DNA from: an uncultured bacterium
GTDB lineage: Bacteria; Bacillota; Clostridia; Lachnospirales; Lachnospiraceae
Assembly (NCBI GenBank): GCA_947574055.1
Contig: CANPIC010000005.1
Coordinates: 1 to 64,000, forward strand
Direction of reading: 5' to 3'
Length of the DNA stretch: 64,000 bases
Part shown: positions 21,515-31,237 of the stretch, piece by piece
How the letters are laid out: each line of letters begins with the position of its first letter
Numbering within the stretch: the stretch's first letter is position 1
The notes under the pieces: model-generated
The model's database searches: none
Told to the model about the DNA's origin: nothing
Seen by the model: the letters and a program-made list of their open reading frames with translations, nothing else
Position numbers and translations under genes: made by a program

Positions 21515-22519
21515 TTATCTGATCCGTTCCGGAAAGCCGATTTTCTTCTGCACCTTGCGCAGTGTTTTAGTGGCATAATATCCGGCTTTTTCCGCATTGT
21601 TTTTAATCACGCTGTCTATATATGCTTTATCTCTGGAAAGTTCCTCAAATCTCTTCTGCAGGGGCTGCAGCACATCTGCCACTGCCTCACCGACAGCCAG
21701 CTTAAATTCCCCATATCCCTTTCCTGCAAACTCCTGCACCGTTTCCTCCGGAGTTTTGCCGGTACATGCGCAGTAAATATCAATCAGATTGCGGATCCCC
21801 GGCTGCTCTTCCCGATAAGCGACCACCGTTTCCGAATCAGTTACAGCACGCTTGCACTTGCGGATCACCGTGTCTTTGTCATCCGTCAGATAAATACTGG
21901 CATTGGGATTCTCATCGGACTTCGACATCTTTTTTGCAGGATTCTGCAGACTCATAATCTTGGCCCCTACCTTGCCGATATATGGCTCCGGAATCGTAAA
22001 CACATCCCCGTAGATGGCGTTAAAACGCTGTGCAATATCCCTTGTAATCTCCAGATGCTGCAGCTGGTCTTTTCCCACCGGCACCACATCTGCCTGATAC
22101 AGCAAAATATCCGCCGCCATCAGCACCGGATATGTATACAATCCCGCATTGATATTATCCGCATGCTTTGCCGCCTTATCCTTGAACTGTGTCATCCGGT
22201 TCAGCTCACCCATATACGTAAAACAATTCAGTATCCAGGCCAACTCCGCATGACCCGATACATGAGACTGATAATAAATACAGTTTTTCTCCGGGTCCAG
22301 CCCCGCCGCAATATATAAAGTCAAAAGACTCCTGGCCCGCTTTCTCAGTTCCGCCGGATCCTGTCTGACTGTAATGGAATGCATGTCCACCACGGAATAA
22401 AAACATTCATACTCATCACTCAGAGAAACCCAGTTTTTCAGCGCACCCAGATAGTTTCCCAGTGTCAGAGAACCTGTGGCCTGCATACCACTGAAAAGCA
22501 CCTTTTTATCACCCAGCAT
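21515..22519 (-). CDS. trpS: Tryptophanyl-tRNA synthetase
   Basis: SGMQATGSLTLGNYLGALKNW, KKMSKSDENPNASIYLTDD. Confidence 0.96.
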   Translation of the reverse strand: MLGDKKVLFSGMQATGSLTLGNYLGALKNWVSLSDEYECFYSVVDMHSITVRQDPAELRKRARSLLTLYIAAGLDPEKNCIYYQSHVSGHAELAWILNCFTYMGELNRMTQFKDKAAKHADNINAGLYTYPVLMAADILLYQADVVPVGKDQLQHLEITRDIAQRFNAIYGDVFTIPEPYIGKVGAKIMSLQNPAKKMSKSDENPNASIYLTDDKDTVIRKCKRAVTDSETVVAYREEQPGIRNLIDIYCACTGKTPEETVQEFAGKGYGEFKLAVGEAVADVLQPLQKRFEELSRDKAYIDSVIKNNAEKAGYYATKTLRKVQKKIGFPERIR

Positions 22520-22660
22520 TACGATACCTCCGCTTCTAATTCAGTTTGTTTTTTCTGTTTCTTCTTTTAGTCTTTCGCTGATTCCACTCATTATAACAGC
22601 CATAACAGCCGTTATGCAACGCTTCCTTGCGGCCGGCATTGTTTACACCTTCAAAACCCG

Positions 22661-22686
22661 TCCGCAGAACCAAAAGGTTCTGCGGA
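22661..22686 (-). terminator. Putative terminator of the Cys-rich protein gene
   Basis: tccgcagaacc-aaaa-ggttctgcgga perfect 11-bp stem; short T run on the minus strand. Confidence 0.6.
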
Positions 22687-22729
22687 CCACTGGCAATCGC
22701 CAATCCTGTTTTTTCCGGTTTCACAACAG

Positions 22730-23149
22730 TCAGTCATTGCACCCGCAGGGGGAACAGGGAAATACAGGCGGTCTGGGAGGCATCGGCGGCACCGGATCAC
22801 ACCCGCAGCCACAGTTATTGTCACAATCGCAGCCCGTATGACAGCCGCAGTTATTAGTATTGTCATTGCCGCAGCCACAGCCGATATTGATGCCACAATT
22901 ATTATTATTATCATTGCCACAATTACAGCCACAGCCGATGTTGATGCCGCAATTATTGTCATTGCCACTGTCACAGCCACAGCCCACATTGGCACCACAA
23001 TTATTATTGTCATTACACCCGCAGCCAACGTTGATATTGCAGTCCGTATGACAGCCACAGCCATTGTTATTGCCACAGCCACAGCCGATGCTGCATCCCT
23101 TACCATGATGACAGCAACAGATTAAAATGAGCCAGCATAAAAAATTCAT
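22730..23149 (-). CDS. Small Cys/Gly/Asn-rich repeat protein with N-terminal hydrophobic segment
   Basis: Start preceded by aaaaggagtaaaagaaat-ATG on the minus strand; MNFLCWLILICCC leader then repeats CGxNxGCGC; 32 Cys in 139 aa. Confidence 0.75.
   Translation of the reverse strand: MNFLCWLILICCCHHGKGCSIGCGCGNNNGCGCHTDCNINVGCGCNDNNNCGANVGCGCDSGNDNNCGINIGCGCNCGNDNNNNCGINIGCGCGNDNTNNCGCHTGCDCDNNCGCGCDPVPPMPPRPPVFPCSPCGCND
22800..23095. repeat. Degenerate short-period DNA repeat encoding the Cys-rich repeats
   Basis: Recurrent ccacagccgat(a/g)ttgatgcc(a/g)caattatt-type units about 50-60 nt apart. Confidence 0.75.
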
Positions 23150-23206
23150 ATTTCTTTTACTCCTTTTTTTATATGAATATTCTATGCTTCTGCCCGGTTT
23201 TCGTGA

Positions 23207-23767
23207 CTACCTGGCAATATGATACCCTTTTTTCCTTTGGGCGCGGATATAGGCAAATGTTTTTCTTTCACCCTTTTCGGCCAGCAGCCGCAATAACTTT
23301 TCCAGTCTCTTTCTTGTATAGGGATGCAGGAAAGACTCCATTCTGCCCACACCCTTTTCATAATACGTAAGAGGATCCCGGTCCGTATAAGCCCTGCCGT
23401 TATAAATCTTGGATGCGGCGATCCTGTCCATAAGCATCTCTATGATATAACGGTCCGGCATGGGAGCAGGCTGCATCCCGTTTTTGCACTGCCGCTCATC
23501 CGAACTGTAATCCAGCCAGTATTCATAATGATGTTTATTCCTCCCTTTATGATGAAGCCATGCGGAAGAATAGCCTCTTGCTTCCCGCTCTGCATTGTTG
23601 GGACTGCGGTTCCCCTGGAAATATCTGGCGCCCACCCAGAATTCAGAGGGAGAATATTTGGACAGATCATGCAACAGACCCTGTTTATACAGCCCAACGG
23701 CAAAGCAGCCCTTCATTACCAGCAGTTTGTGACTGGTAATCGTCTTGAAATGTTTCCATATATGCAT
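23207..23767 (-). CDS. DUF5662-like protein
   Basis: HKLLVMKGCFAVGLYKQGLLHDLSKYSPSEFWVGARYFQG...SSAWLHHKGRNKHHYEYW. Confidence 0.7.
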   Translation of the reverse strand: MHIWKHFKTITSHKLLVMKGCFAVGLYKQGLLHDLSKYSPSEFWVGARYFQGNRSPNNAEREARGYSSAWLHHKGRNKHHYEYWLDYSSDERQCKNGMQPAPMPDRYIIEMLMDRIAASKIYNGRAYTDRDPLTYYEKGVGRMESFLHPYTRKRLEKLLRLLAEKGERKTFAYIRAQRKKGYHIAR

Positions 23768-25584
23768 TACTTTTCTTCCTTTTTTCTTTTCTTTTCCGCC
23801 CGGTACACCCGGACAGAGCGCCCCTCCGCCACTATCACACTGCCGGCCCGGACTTCTTCTTCCTGCACCGCTTCACTGAGCGCTGTATCCAGACAAAGTT
23901 GCCACTGCATATCCCGTGAAATTTTGGGCAGCGCAAATTCATGCGGTTCCCAGTGCATATTATAAGCTGTATAAAAAGAAGAATCCTCCCGGCCATCCGG
24001 ATTTTTTACATATCTTCCACAGTACATAACCCCGGCATAAAAGCTGTCGCTGTCCAGGGAAGGACGCCATGCCTCCCGACCATGCACCGAGATATCGGGA
24101 CAACCATAACTGAGATAATCCATGCCCTGCAGCGGCTTTTCCTGCCTAAACACCCCATGCGCAAGCCGGAATGCGATCAGATTTCTTGTAAATTCATACA
24201 TTTTCCGGCCCGAGCGCAGCAGCTTCCAGTCAATCCAGGTAACAGCATTATCCTGACAATATGGATTGTTATTGCCTTCCTGCGTCTGTCCAAATTCATC
24301 CCCGCTCTGCAGATAGGGTGTCCCCTGAGAAAGAAACAGCAAAGACAATGCGTTGCGCACCTGCTTTTGCCGGAGCATCTGTACCGTCCGCTTTCTGGAA
24401 CGGCCTTCCGCGCCGCAGTTCCAGCTGTTATTTTGGTCTGTACCGTCCCGATTGTCCTCTCCGTTATCCTCGTTATGCTTTCTGTCATAAGAGACAAGAT
24501 CCATCAGGGTAAAACCGTTGTATCCTGCCATACAATTAATGATGCCCACATTTTCCTCATTGTTTCGTAGGCAGTGCAGCATAACTCTCACACATCCGCT
24601 GTCCCCTTTCAGCGCCCGCCGCATATCACGGGTAAAGCCCTCCTGCCAGAATCCCAGATTTTTCCCCGAAACCTTGGCGGCTTCCCGGTGGATCTCCTCG
24701 CGGGAAAAATACTCAAAGATCAACTTGGTATCCTGCAAAAAAGGGTCCGGAAAAAGCAGGGAAGGCGGCAGCCTCTTTCCAATCAGATGAAACCCATCCA
24801 CATGATATTCCTCCACCCAGAAATGAAGGATATCCGGTATCTCTCCCACCGGATAATCTTCCGGAAAATAAAGCTGCATCAGCACTTCAATCCCTGCCTT
24901 GTGAAGTGCTCTGACCATATCCTTCACTTCAGACGATGCATCTTTCCCATAAGCATATGCACTCTTAGGGGCATAATAATACCCCTGCTTAAATCCCCAG
25001 TAATTAATTTTCTCCCTGTCTTCTTTCTGGTACTGCCCCTGTATCCGCTCGAACTCATCAAACTCCCAGGCTGGCATCAGCGCCACCGCCGTAATGCCCA
25101 GTTCTTTTAAATAAGGTATTTTTTCCTGAACTCCGGCAAATGTTCCCTTTTTTTTCACGCCGGAAGAAGTGTGCCTGGTAAATCCCCTCACATGGATACC
25201 ATAAATCACCGACTCACTGTATGGCCGTCTGGGAGCCTTATCCTCTGTCCAGTCATAGACCTTACCCGGCAGCTGATAACGGATTTCTCCTTTTTCACGT
25301 CCGTATTCCCGCATGCCGGTCACACCTCTGGCATAAAGATCCGCTACCGCCACACCGTCCACATAATAGCGATAGCTGTCGGCCTCCCGCGGAATATCCT
25401 CCACCAACACACTGTACATCCTTCCCTGTCTGTAACTGTCCGGCACCGGGATACTCATAAGTTCTTTTTCTCCGGCATAAACCATGATCCTCACATCGCT
25501 GGCCGGACTCTTTATCTGAAATACAAATTGGAACGATTTCCCCGTTGCCGTAACACCTTTTGGATAAAAATTTCCCTTCCTCAT
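23767..25584 (-). CDS. GlgX/isoamylase-like GH13 family protein, predicted catalytically inactive
   Basis: Strong GlgX signatures (DLVSYDRKHNEDNGEDNRDG, SQGTPYLQSGDEFGQTQEGNNNPYCQDNAVTWIDW) but catalytic motifs substituted (see findings). Confidence 0.85.
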   Translation of the reverse strand: MRKGNFYPKGVTATGKSFQFVFQIKSPASDVRIMVYAGEKELMSIPVPDSYRQGRMYSVLVEDIPREADSYRYYVDGVAVADLYARGVTGMREYGREKGEIRYQLPGKVYDWTEDKAPRRPYSESVIYGIHVRGFTRHTSSGVKKKGTFAGVQEKIPYLKELGITAVALMPAWEFDEFERIQGQYQKEDREKINYWGFKQGYYYAPKSAYAYGKDASSEVKDMVRALHKAGIEVLMQLYFPEDYPVGEIPDILHFWVEEYHVDGFHLIGKRLPPSLLFPDPFLQDTKLIFEYFSREEIHREAAKVSGKNLGFWQEGFTRDMRRALKGDSGCVRVMLHCLRNNEENVGIINCMAGYNGFTLMDLVSYDRKHNEDNGEDNRDGTDQNNSWNCGAEGRSRKRTVQMLRQKQVRNALSLLFLSQGTPYLQSGDEFGQTQEGNNNPYCQDNAVTWIDWKLLRSGRKMYEFTRNLIAFRLAHGVFRQEKPLQGMDYLSYGCPDISVHGREAWRPSLDSDSFYAGVMYCGRYVKNPDGREDSSFYTAYNMHWEPHEFALPKISRDMQWQLCLDTALSEAVQEEEVRAGSVIVAEGRSVRVYRAEKKRKKEEK

Positions 25585-25853
25585 TGGCTGCCTTCCTTTT
25601 CAAGTAATGAAATCCATAAAATCCATGGTATGTTTACTGGTTTCCTGCTTCTTCGTTCGTGTCTGCCCATGTTAAACATATAATAACAGCATGTCCGCAA
25701 ACGGACATCTTCACTCGGATAATAGTGTCATCAGCTGCCGGACTGCCGGCATGCTGCTGTGCGCCCAGCCCAAGTAATCGTTCCTATTATAACATATAAA
25801 AGGGAGTCGATGCGACGATTTTATTTGATTTTGTACAATAGTTTTTATCACAC

Positions 25854-25882
25854 TTTACATTTCTCTGATCTTTTTGTACAAT
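25854..25882 (+). promoter_or_regulatory. Promoter of DUF1292 gene
   Basis: TTTACA (25854-25859) N17 TACAAT (25877-25882). Confidence 0.6.
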
Positions 25883-25922
25883 GAGAGGGAACAATAAACT
25901 CTGGGAAAGGAAGGTATATGGT

Positions 25923-26246
25923 ATGGGAAACCGCGGGGAACTGGATGAAGAGATGACAGTGGAACTGGATCTGGAAGACGGTTCAAAAGTGACATGTGCC
26001 ATTATCACGATTCTGACTCTGCAAAATCAGGATTACATTGCCCTTCTTCCATTGGATGAAAAAGGTGAGAATACGGACGGAGAAGTATGGTTCTATCGTT
26101 ATCACGAAGACGAGAATGACCCTGATGCGGAGCCGGAACTGACTTACATCGAGGATGAAGCGGAATATGAGATCGTTGCTGATGTTTTTGACGAATATCT
26201 GGATCATGAAGAATTTGACGAACTCGTGGAAGAAGAAGATTTTTAA
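25923..26246 (+). CDS. DUF1292 family acidic protein
   Basis: VELDLEDGSKVTCAIITILTLQNQDYIALLPLDE...VWFYRYHEDE; start trimmed because the longer ORF start overlaps the -10 box. Confidence 0.85.
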   Translation: MGNRGELDEEMTVELDLEDGSKVTCAIITILTLQNQDYIALLPLDEKGENTDGEVWFYRYHEDENDPDAEPELTYIEDEAEYEIVADVFDEYLDHEEFDELVEEEDF

Positions 26247-26255
26247 CCATCACAG

Positions 26256-28061
26256 TCAGGAAAGCACTTGCAGGAACCGGGACCTTGTTTCCGGTTCTTC
26301 TTTTGTCCCTGTCCGATAATACAGATACAGCTTCTCCCTGGCCCGGGTCATCCCCACATAGAACATCCGCCGCTCCTCTTCCAATTCCTTTTCCGAGACA
26401 GCCTTTCTGTGCGGGACACTGCCTTCATTCAGATCCGGCATAATCACACAGGCAAATTCCAGACCTTTGCTGGCATGGTACGTCAGGATACGAACCCCCT
26501 TGCCGGCTGCCAGATCCTGCGAAAACATATGCCGGCCATCTCCCTCTGCTCTGATTCTCTGTTCCCAGCTTTCCATCGTTTCCGCCTCCCCCGCCAGCTG
26601 TTGCAGTCTTGCGAGAACCTGCATCGCCTCTTCCTGCATGGAGCCCTGGTATGTACGCTGCAGCCAGGCCTCATATCCCATCCCTTTCCGAATATAGGAA
26701 AGCGCTGCATACAGTCTCATCCCTTCTGCCCGCCTGCAATCCTTTTCCAGCTTCCTGATCTGACTGATCACATCTGTTTCCAGATGATGGTACTGCAGCA
26801 ACTCCCGAAACTCCACCCATTCTCTGCCGCACCCTTCCCTACTGATACCTCTTGCAGGCCGATTCATAATCCGGTAGAAATTTTTTCTTGTCCGGTCCCC
26901 ATATACAAGCCGCAAATAAGCCATCATATCTTCCGTAACGAAATGACCGGCCAGACTTTTCTTCTCATCCGGCTGCCTATAGGGAATCCTCTGCCGCTTC
27001 AGGCATCCGGTAAGGGCCAGTGCATCGGCATTTTTCCGGTACAAAACGGCGGCATCAGACAGCTTTCCCGCCTGTTCCAGATCTCTGAGCAGCCTCACAA
27101 TCTCCCTGTTTTCCGTTTCCCTGTCCGCAAATCCCCGGCAGATCACTTCCTGTTCCCCGGAATCTTCCCGCGCCGCAATCTGCTTTTTGACAAACCGCTG
27201 CCGGTTTTGCGCGATTACCATGCCCGCCGCCCGGATAATCTGCGGCCTGCAGCGATAATTCATCTCCAGTGTGATCTGTCTGGTATTCGGATATTTTTGG
27301 GGAAAAGAGAGCATACTTTCCGTTCCTGCACCCCGGAATCCGTAAATTGACTGATCGTCATCCCCGACCAAAAACAGATTGTTTTCCGGCTGTGCCAGCA
27401 GAAATAACACCTGTTCCTGAACAGGCGACACGTCCTGATATTCATCTGCCAGAATATAGCGACACCTTGCCTGCCACTGCCTTAAAATCTGCGGCCTTTT
27501 TTCAAACAACTGCAGACATGCCCAGGCCATATCATCAAAGTCCAGGCGACCACTTTCGGCGCACAGGCGGCGGAAGCTGGCTAATATCTCCCTAATCTGC
27601 TCGGTGGAAATGCCTTCTATGGGAGACTTTGGACCCAGCACTTCACCGTTTTTCAGCCTGCCCGTCACTTCCAGAAAGGCAGGGACAAGCTGTATATGGA
27701 TCTGTCTGTGAAGCAAAATCTGCTGCATCAGCTTCTGTTTTTCTTTTTCTTTCATTACTGTCAGGGGATGGTTGCCGGCGTTTTCCCGCAGAATACGGTA
27801 ATAGATCGCATGAAAGGTGCCAAACCGGACCGGAAGTTTTGCTCCCATCAGGGAGAGAAATCTTTGCTGCATTTCTGCAGCAGCCGCTTTTGTAAAAGTA
27901 ACAACCGTTATGTCTTCTGCCGGAATATGCAGGACGCCTGTCATATATTCCAGCCGTTTGGTTATCACGGTAGTCTTGCCACTGCCCGGGCCTGCAAGCA
28001 CCAACGCAGGCCCGTCGCCGTGACAGATCGCTTCCCGCTGAGAAGCGTTAAAATTACTCAT
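26256..28061 (-). CDS. UvrD/Rep/PcrA-type ATP-dependent helicase (short)
   Basis: LVLAGPGSGKTTVITKRLEYM, LFLVGDDDQSIYGFRGA, LTYHASKGLEF, VGMTRAREKLYLYY. Confidence 0.93.
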   Translation of the reverse strand: MSNFNASQREAICHGDGPALVLAGPGSGKTTVITKRLEYMTGVLHIPAEDITVVTFTKAAAAEMQQRFLSLMGAKLPVRFGTFHAIYYRILRENAGNHPLTVMKEKEKQKLMQQILLHRQIHIQLVPAFLEVTGRLKNGEVLGPKSPIEGISTEQIREILASFRRLCAESGRLDFDDMAWACLQLFEKRPQILRQWQARCRYILADEYQDVSPVQEQVLFLLAQPENNLFLVGDDDQSIYGFRGAGTESMLSFPQKYPNTRQITLEMNYRCRPQIIRAAGMVIAQNRQRFVKKQIAAREDSGEQEVICRGFADRETENREIVRLLRDLEQAGKLSDAAVLYRKNADALALTGCLKRQRIPYRQPDEKKSLAGHFVTEDMMAYLRLVYGDRTRKNFYRIMNRPARGISREGCGREWVEFRELLQYHHLETDVISQIRKLEKDCRRAEGMRLYAALSYIRKGMGYEAWLQRTYQGSMQEEAMQVLARLQQLAGEAETMESWEQRIRAEGDGRHMFSQDLAAGKGVRILTYHASKGLEFACVIMPDLNEGSVPHRKAVSEKELEEERRMFYVGMTRAREKLYLYYRTGTKEEPETRSRFLQVLS

Positions 28062-28062
28062 G

Positions 28063-29514
28063 TTACTTATCAAGCAGTGCAATCCCTCTGCGAATCCTCG
28101 CCAGAGATTCCTCTTTCCCGAGTATTTCCATGATCTCCGTAGCGCCCCCGGGAGTCATCTGCTTGCCGGATACGGCTGTCCTGACCGGCCACATCACATA
28201 ACCGTTTTTACAGCCCTTTTTCTCCACATAGGAGAGTAGCACCTGATACAGCGCATCATTGCTGTAATCCTCCTGTGCTTCCAGGATCGGCAGCAATTCC
28301 TGCAGCACTTCCAGCGAAGATTCTTTGGTCGTCTTCATCTTCTTATGACAATACATACCGGGATCATAATCCGGCAGCACCTCAAAGAAGTCCACCATCT
28401 CCCGGATATCCGGAAATACTTCGATCCTCGTTTTGACCATGGCTGCTATTTTGCCAAAATCAACATCCCTGGTGATCCCTTCCTTCAAATAAGGCAGCGC
28501 CATCTCATAAAAGGCATCAAAGTCCATGGCTTTGATATATTCGCCGTTCATCCATTTCAGCTTGGTATAATCAAAAACAGCCGGTGATTTGGACAGATGA
28601 TGGTAGTCAAACACTTCCACCAACTCCTGCAGGGAAAATATTTCCCGGTTATCGGAAGGGCTCCAGCCCAGAAGCGCCACAAAATTCACAATCGCTTCCG
28701 TCAAAAATCCCTGCTCTGTCAGATCTTCATAAGAGGAATGGCCACAGCGCTTGGACAGTTTATGATGCTCCTCATCCGTGATCAGCGGACAATGCACATA
28801 GACAGGCACTTCCCAGCCAAAGGCTTCATAGAGCCTGTTATATTTGGGCGAGGAAGAAAGATACTCATTTCCTCTGACCACATGAGTAATCCCCATCAGA
28901 TGATCATCCACCACATTGGCAAAATTGTAGGTGGGATAGCCATCTGATTTGATCAGGATCATATCATCGAGTTCCCCGTTATCCACAGTGATCTCACCAT
29001 AGATCTCATCCTGAAAGGATGTGGTCCCTTCCGTGGGATTGTTCTGCCGGATCACATAAGGTACGCCCGCCGCCAGTTTCTCTTCCACCTCCTCTTTGGA
29101 AAGAGACAGGCAATGCTTGTCATAGACATTGATCTCTTTTCCTTCCACGACTCTTGTCAGAGAAGAAAGGCGTTCCTTATCACAAAAGCAATAATAAGCC
29201 TCTCCTTTTTCAATCAGCTTCTTTGCATAGGTAAGGTACAACCCCTTTGCCTGCCGCTCACTCTGCACATAAGGCCCCACGCCTTTCTCCTGATCAGGGC
29301 CCTCGTCATGTACAAGCCCTGTCTTTTGCAGGGTGCGGTAGATAATATCCACTGCCCCTTCCACATAACGTTCCTGGTCGGTATCTTCAATCCGCAGGAT
29401 AAAATCGCCGCCTTCGTGTTTGGCAATCAGATAAGCATACAACGCCGTCCGCAGATTTCCCACATGCATACGGCCTGTGGGGCTGGGGGCAAATCTGGTT
29501 CTTATTTTTTTCAT
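28063..29514 (-). CDS. gltX: Glutamyl-tRNA synthetase
   Basis: [31 protein letters not shown]. Confidence 0.97.
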   Translation of the reverse strand: MKKIRTRFAPSPTGRMHVGNLRTALYAYLIAKHEGGDFILRIEDTDQERYVEGAVDIIYRTLQKTGLVHDEGPDQEKGVGPYVQSERQAKGLYLTYAKKLIEKGEAYYCFCDKERLSSLTRVVEGKEINVYDKHCLSLSKEEVEEKLAAGVPYVIRQNNPTEGTTSFQDEIYGEITVDNGELDDMILIKSDGYPTYNFANVVDDHLMGITHVVRGNEYLSSSPKYNRLYEAFGWEVPVYVHCPLITDEEHHKLSKRCGHSSYEDLTEQGFLTEAIVNFVALLGWSPSDNREIFSLQELVEVFDYHHLSKSPAVFDYTKLKWMNGEYIKAMDFDAFYEMALPYLKEGITRDVDFGKIAAMVKTRIEVFPDIREMVDFFEVLPDYDPGMYCHKKMKTTKESSLEVLQELLPILEAQEDYSNDALYQVLLSYVEKKGCKNGYVMWPVRTAVSGKQMTPGGATEIMEILGKEESLARIRRGIALLDK

Positions 29515-31010
29515 TCTCTCTCCTTGGTATCTTCGGGCTCCGGCAGCTTCCGCTCTGCTGCCGCCTTAAATTTTCCTACTTCTTTGGATGCCGCCGCCAC
29601 CGGAATATTCGTACCCGCACCGGCCACACAACCGCCCGGGCAAGCCATGCCTTCGATCAGGCAGCCTTTTTTCTTCCCCACTTTGGCAAGCATCAGCATC
29701 TTCTTACATTCCGCCAGACTCTCCGCATGTTCGATATTGACTTCCACCTCAGGATAGTACTCCCGGATACAGTCTTCAATGGCACTGGCCACACCGCCAG
29801 CCACACCATAGCCCCTTCCGGCTCCGGTAGCGCCTTTGAGTTCATCCATAGCGGCGATCTCTTCCAGCAAAATGCCCCTGGCTTCAAACATTCCGGTCAG
29901 TTCTTCAAATGTGATTACAAAATCCACATCCGAACGTACCGTCCTTCTTGAAGCCTCCAGTTTCTTGGAGGCACAGGGACCGATAAATACCACACTGGCA
30001 TCGGGATGTTCCTCTTTGATGATCCGCGCAGTGGCTACCATAGGCGTCAGTTCATTGGAAATATTGCTGATGGTTTCCGTGAAAAACTTCTTCGCCAGCA
30101 TCGACCAGGAAGGGCAGCAGGAAGTCAGCAGGAAAGGCAGATTGCCTGTGGCCACCTCATGCACATAATGCTCCGCTTCCGCCATAGCGCCAAGATCTGC
30201 ACCGATGGCCGTTTCGTATACATCTGCAAAGCCCAGTTCCTTGAGGGCTGTTTTTAACATATCAGGCGTTACCTTTGGACCGAACTGCCCTGCAAAAGCA
30301 GGTGCTACCTGTGCGATGATCTTCCGTCCCGACTGCATGGCACGGATCAGCTGAAAGATCTGCGACTTGTCCGCAATAGCGCCAAACGGACAACTCACCA
30401 TACACTGCCCACAGGATACGCACAAATCATTATCTATTACCGCTCTGCCCGATTCATCACTCTTTATGGCTCCCACCCCACAGGCACCGGCACAGGGCCT
30501 GACCTGATGAGAAATGGCATCGTAGGGACAGACTGCTTTACACTTACCGCAACGGATACATTTGTCCTGATCAATATAAGACTTTCCGTTTACCATCGTA
30601 ATGGCCCCTTTGGGACAGACTTCATTACAGGGGTGGGCCACACAACCCATACACCGGTTGGTCACTTCATATTCATTGACCGGACAGGCATTGCAGGCAG
30701 AAGGAATCACCTGCATCAGCGGCGGTTCATAATACTTCTCCGAAATATTGCTCTCTTCCAGCCCCTGTGTCACATGTACCGGTACATTCTCCGGACGCAG
30801 ACTCATCCCCATCGCCAGCCGCAGCTGCTCCCGGATAATGGCACGCTCCCGATATACACTCTCCCGGTAGGCAGACTCATTGTAATTCACCATCTTATAG
30901 GGAAGCGCCTCCATATCGTCAATCAGGTTTTCCGAATAATACGCAAGAGATGCGATCTCCTTAAATACGCGCCTCCTGATCTTTCTTACCTGTGTCTCTA
31001 TTCCTCTCAT
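29511..31010 (-). CDS. Monomeric [FeFe] hydrogenase, group B-like
   Basis: Multiple ferredoxin-like CxxCxxCxxxC clusters; H-cluster motifs [32 protein letters not shown]; start at ATG 31010 with ggaggag SD. Confidence 0.9.
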   Translation of the reverse strand: MRGIETQVRKIRRRVFKEIASLAYYSENLIDDMEALPYKMVNYNESAYRESVYRERAIIREQLRLAMGMSLRPENVPVHVTQGLEESNISEKYYEPPLMQVIPSACNACPVNEYEVTNRCMGCVAHPCNEVCPKGAITMVNGKSYIDQDKCIRCGKCKAVCPYDAISHQVRPCAGACGVGAIKSDESGRAVIDNDLCVSCGQCMVSCPFGAIADKSQIFQLIRAMQSGRKIIAQVAPAFAGQFGPKVTPDMLKTALKELGFADVYETAIGADLGAMAEAEHYVHEVATGNLPFLLTSCCPSWSMLAKKFFTETISNISNELTPMVATARIIKEEHPDASVVFIGPCASKKLEASRRTVRSDVDFVITFEELTGMFEARGILLEEIAAMDELKGATGAGRGYGVAGGVASAIEDCIREYYPEVEVNIEHAESLAECKKMLMLAKVGKKKGCLIEGMACPGGCVAGAGTNIPVAAASKEVGKFKAAAERKLPEPEDTKERE

Positions 31011-31237
31011 AAACTCCTCCATCCCAAAGTGAAATCACGAATTACACTTACTCACGTCCTATTTTCACATAAACAGGTGTGGAAATCAAGGCTTTCTGTT
31101 ATTTTTTTATCAAAGTAAATAGAAAAGTAAATACAATGAAATAACTCCCCATTTGCTTTTGTGCTCCTGGAGCATGCAGACGGAAGATGGCCATCACTGC
31201 AAAAATATGCGATTTAATTGCGCATCTATCTTTTTCT

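Noticed and set aside
22520-22729. T-box leader upstream of trpS
   Set aside because: Only a short spacer is available and no T-box sequence (TGGNACCGCG) or antiterminator pattern is visible
22800-23095. Possible CRISPR-like array in the repeated region
   Set aside because: Units are degenerate, contiguous and coding, without constant repeats separated by unique spacers, and no cas genes are present
22651-23106. 151-aa minus-strand and 95-aa plus-strand (22838-23125) Ala/Ile/Val/Thr-rich ORFs over the Cys-rich gene
   Set aside because: Alternative frames of the same short-period repeat; the Cys-rich frame has the SD, leader and downstream hairpin
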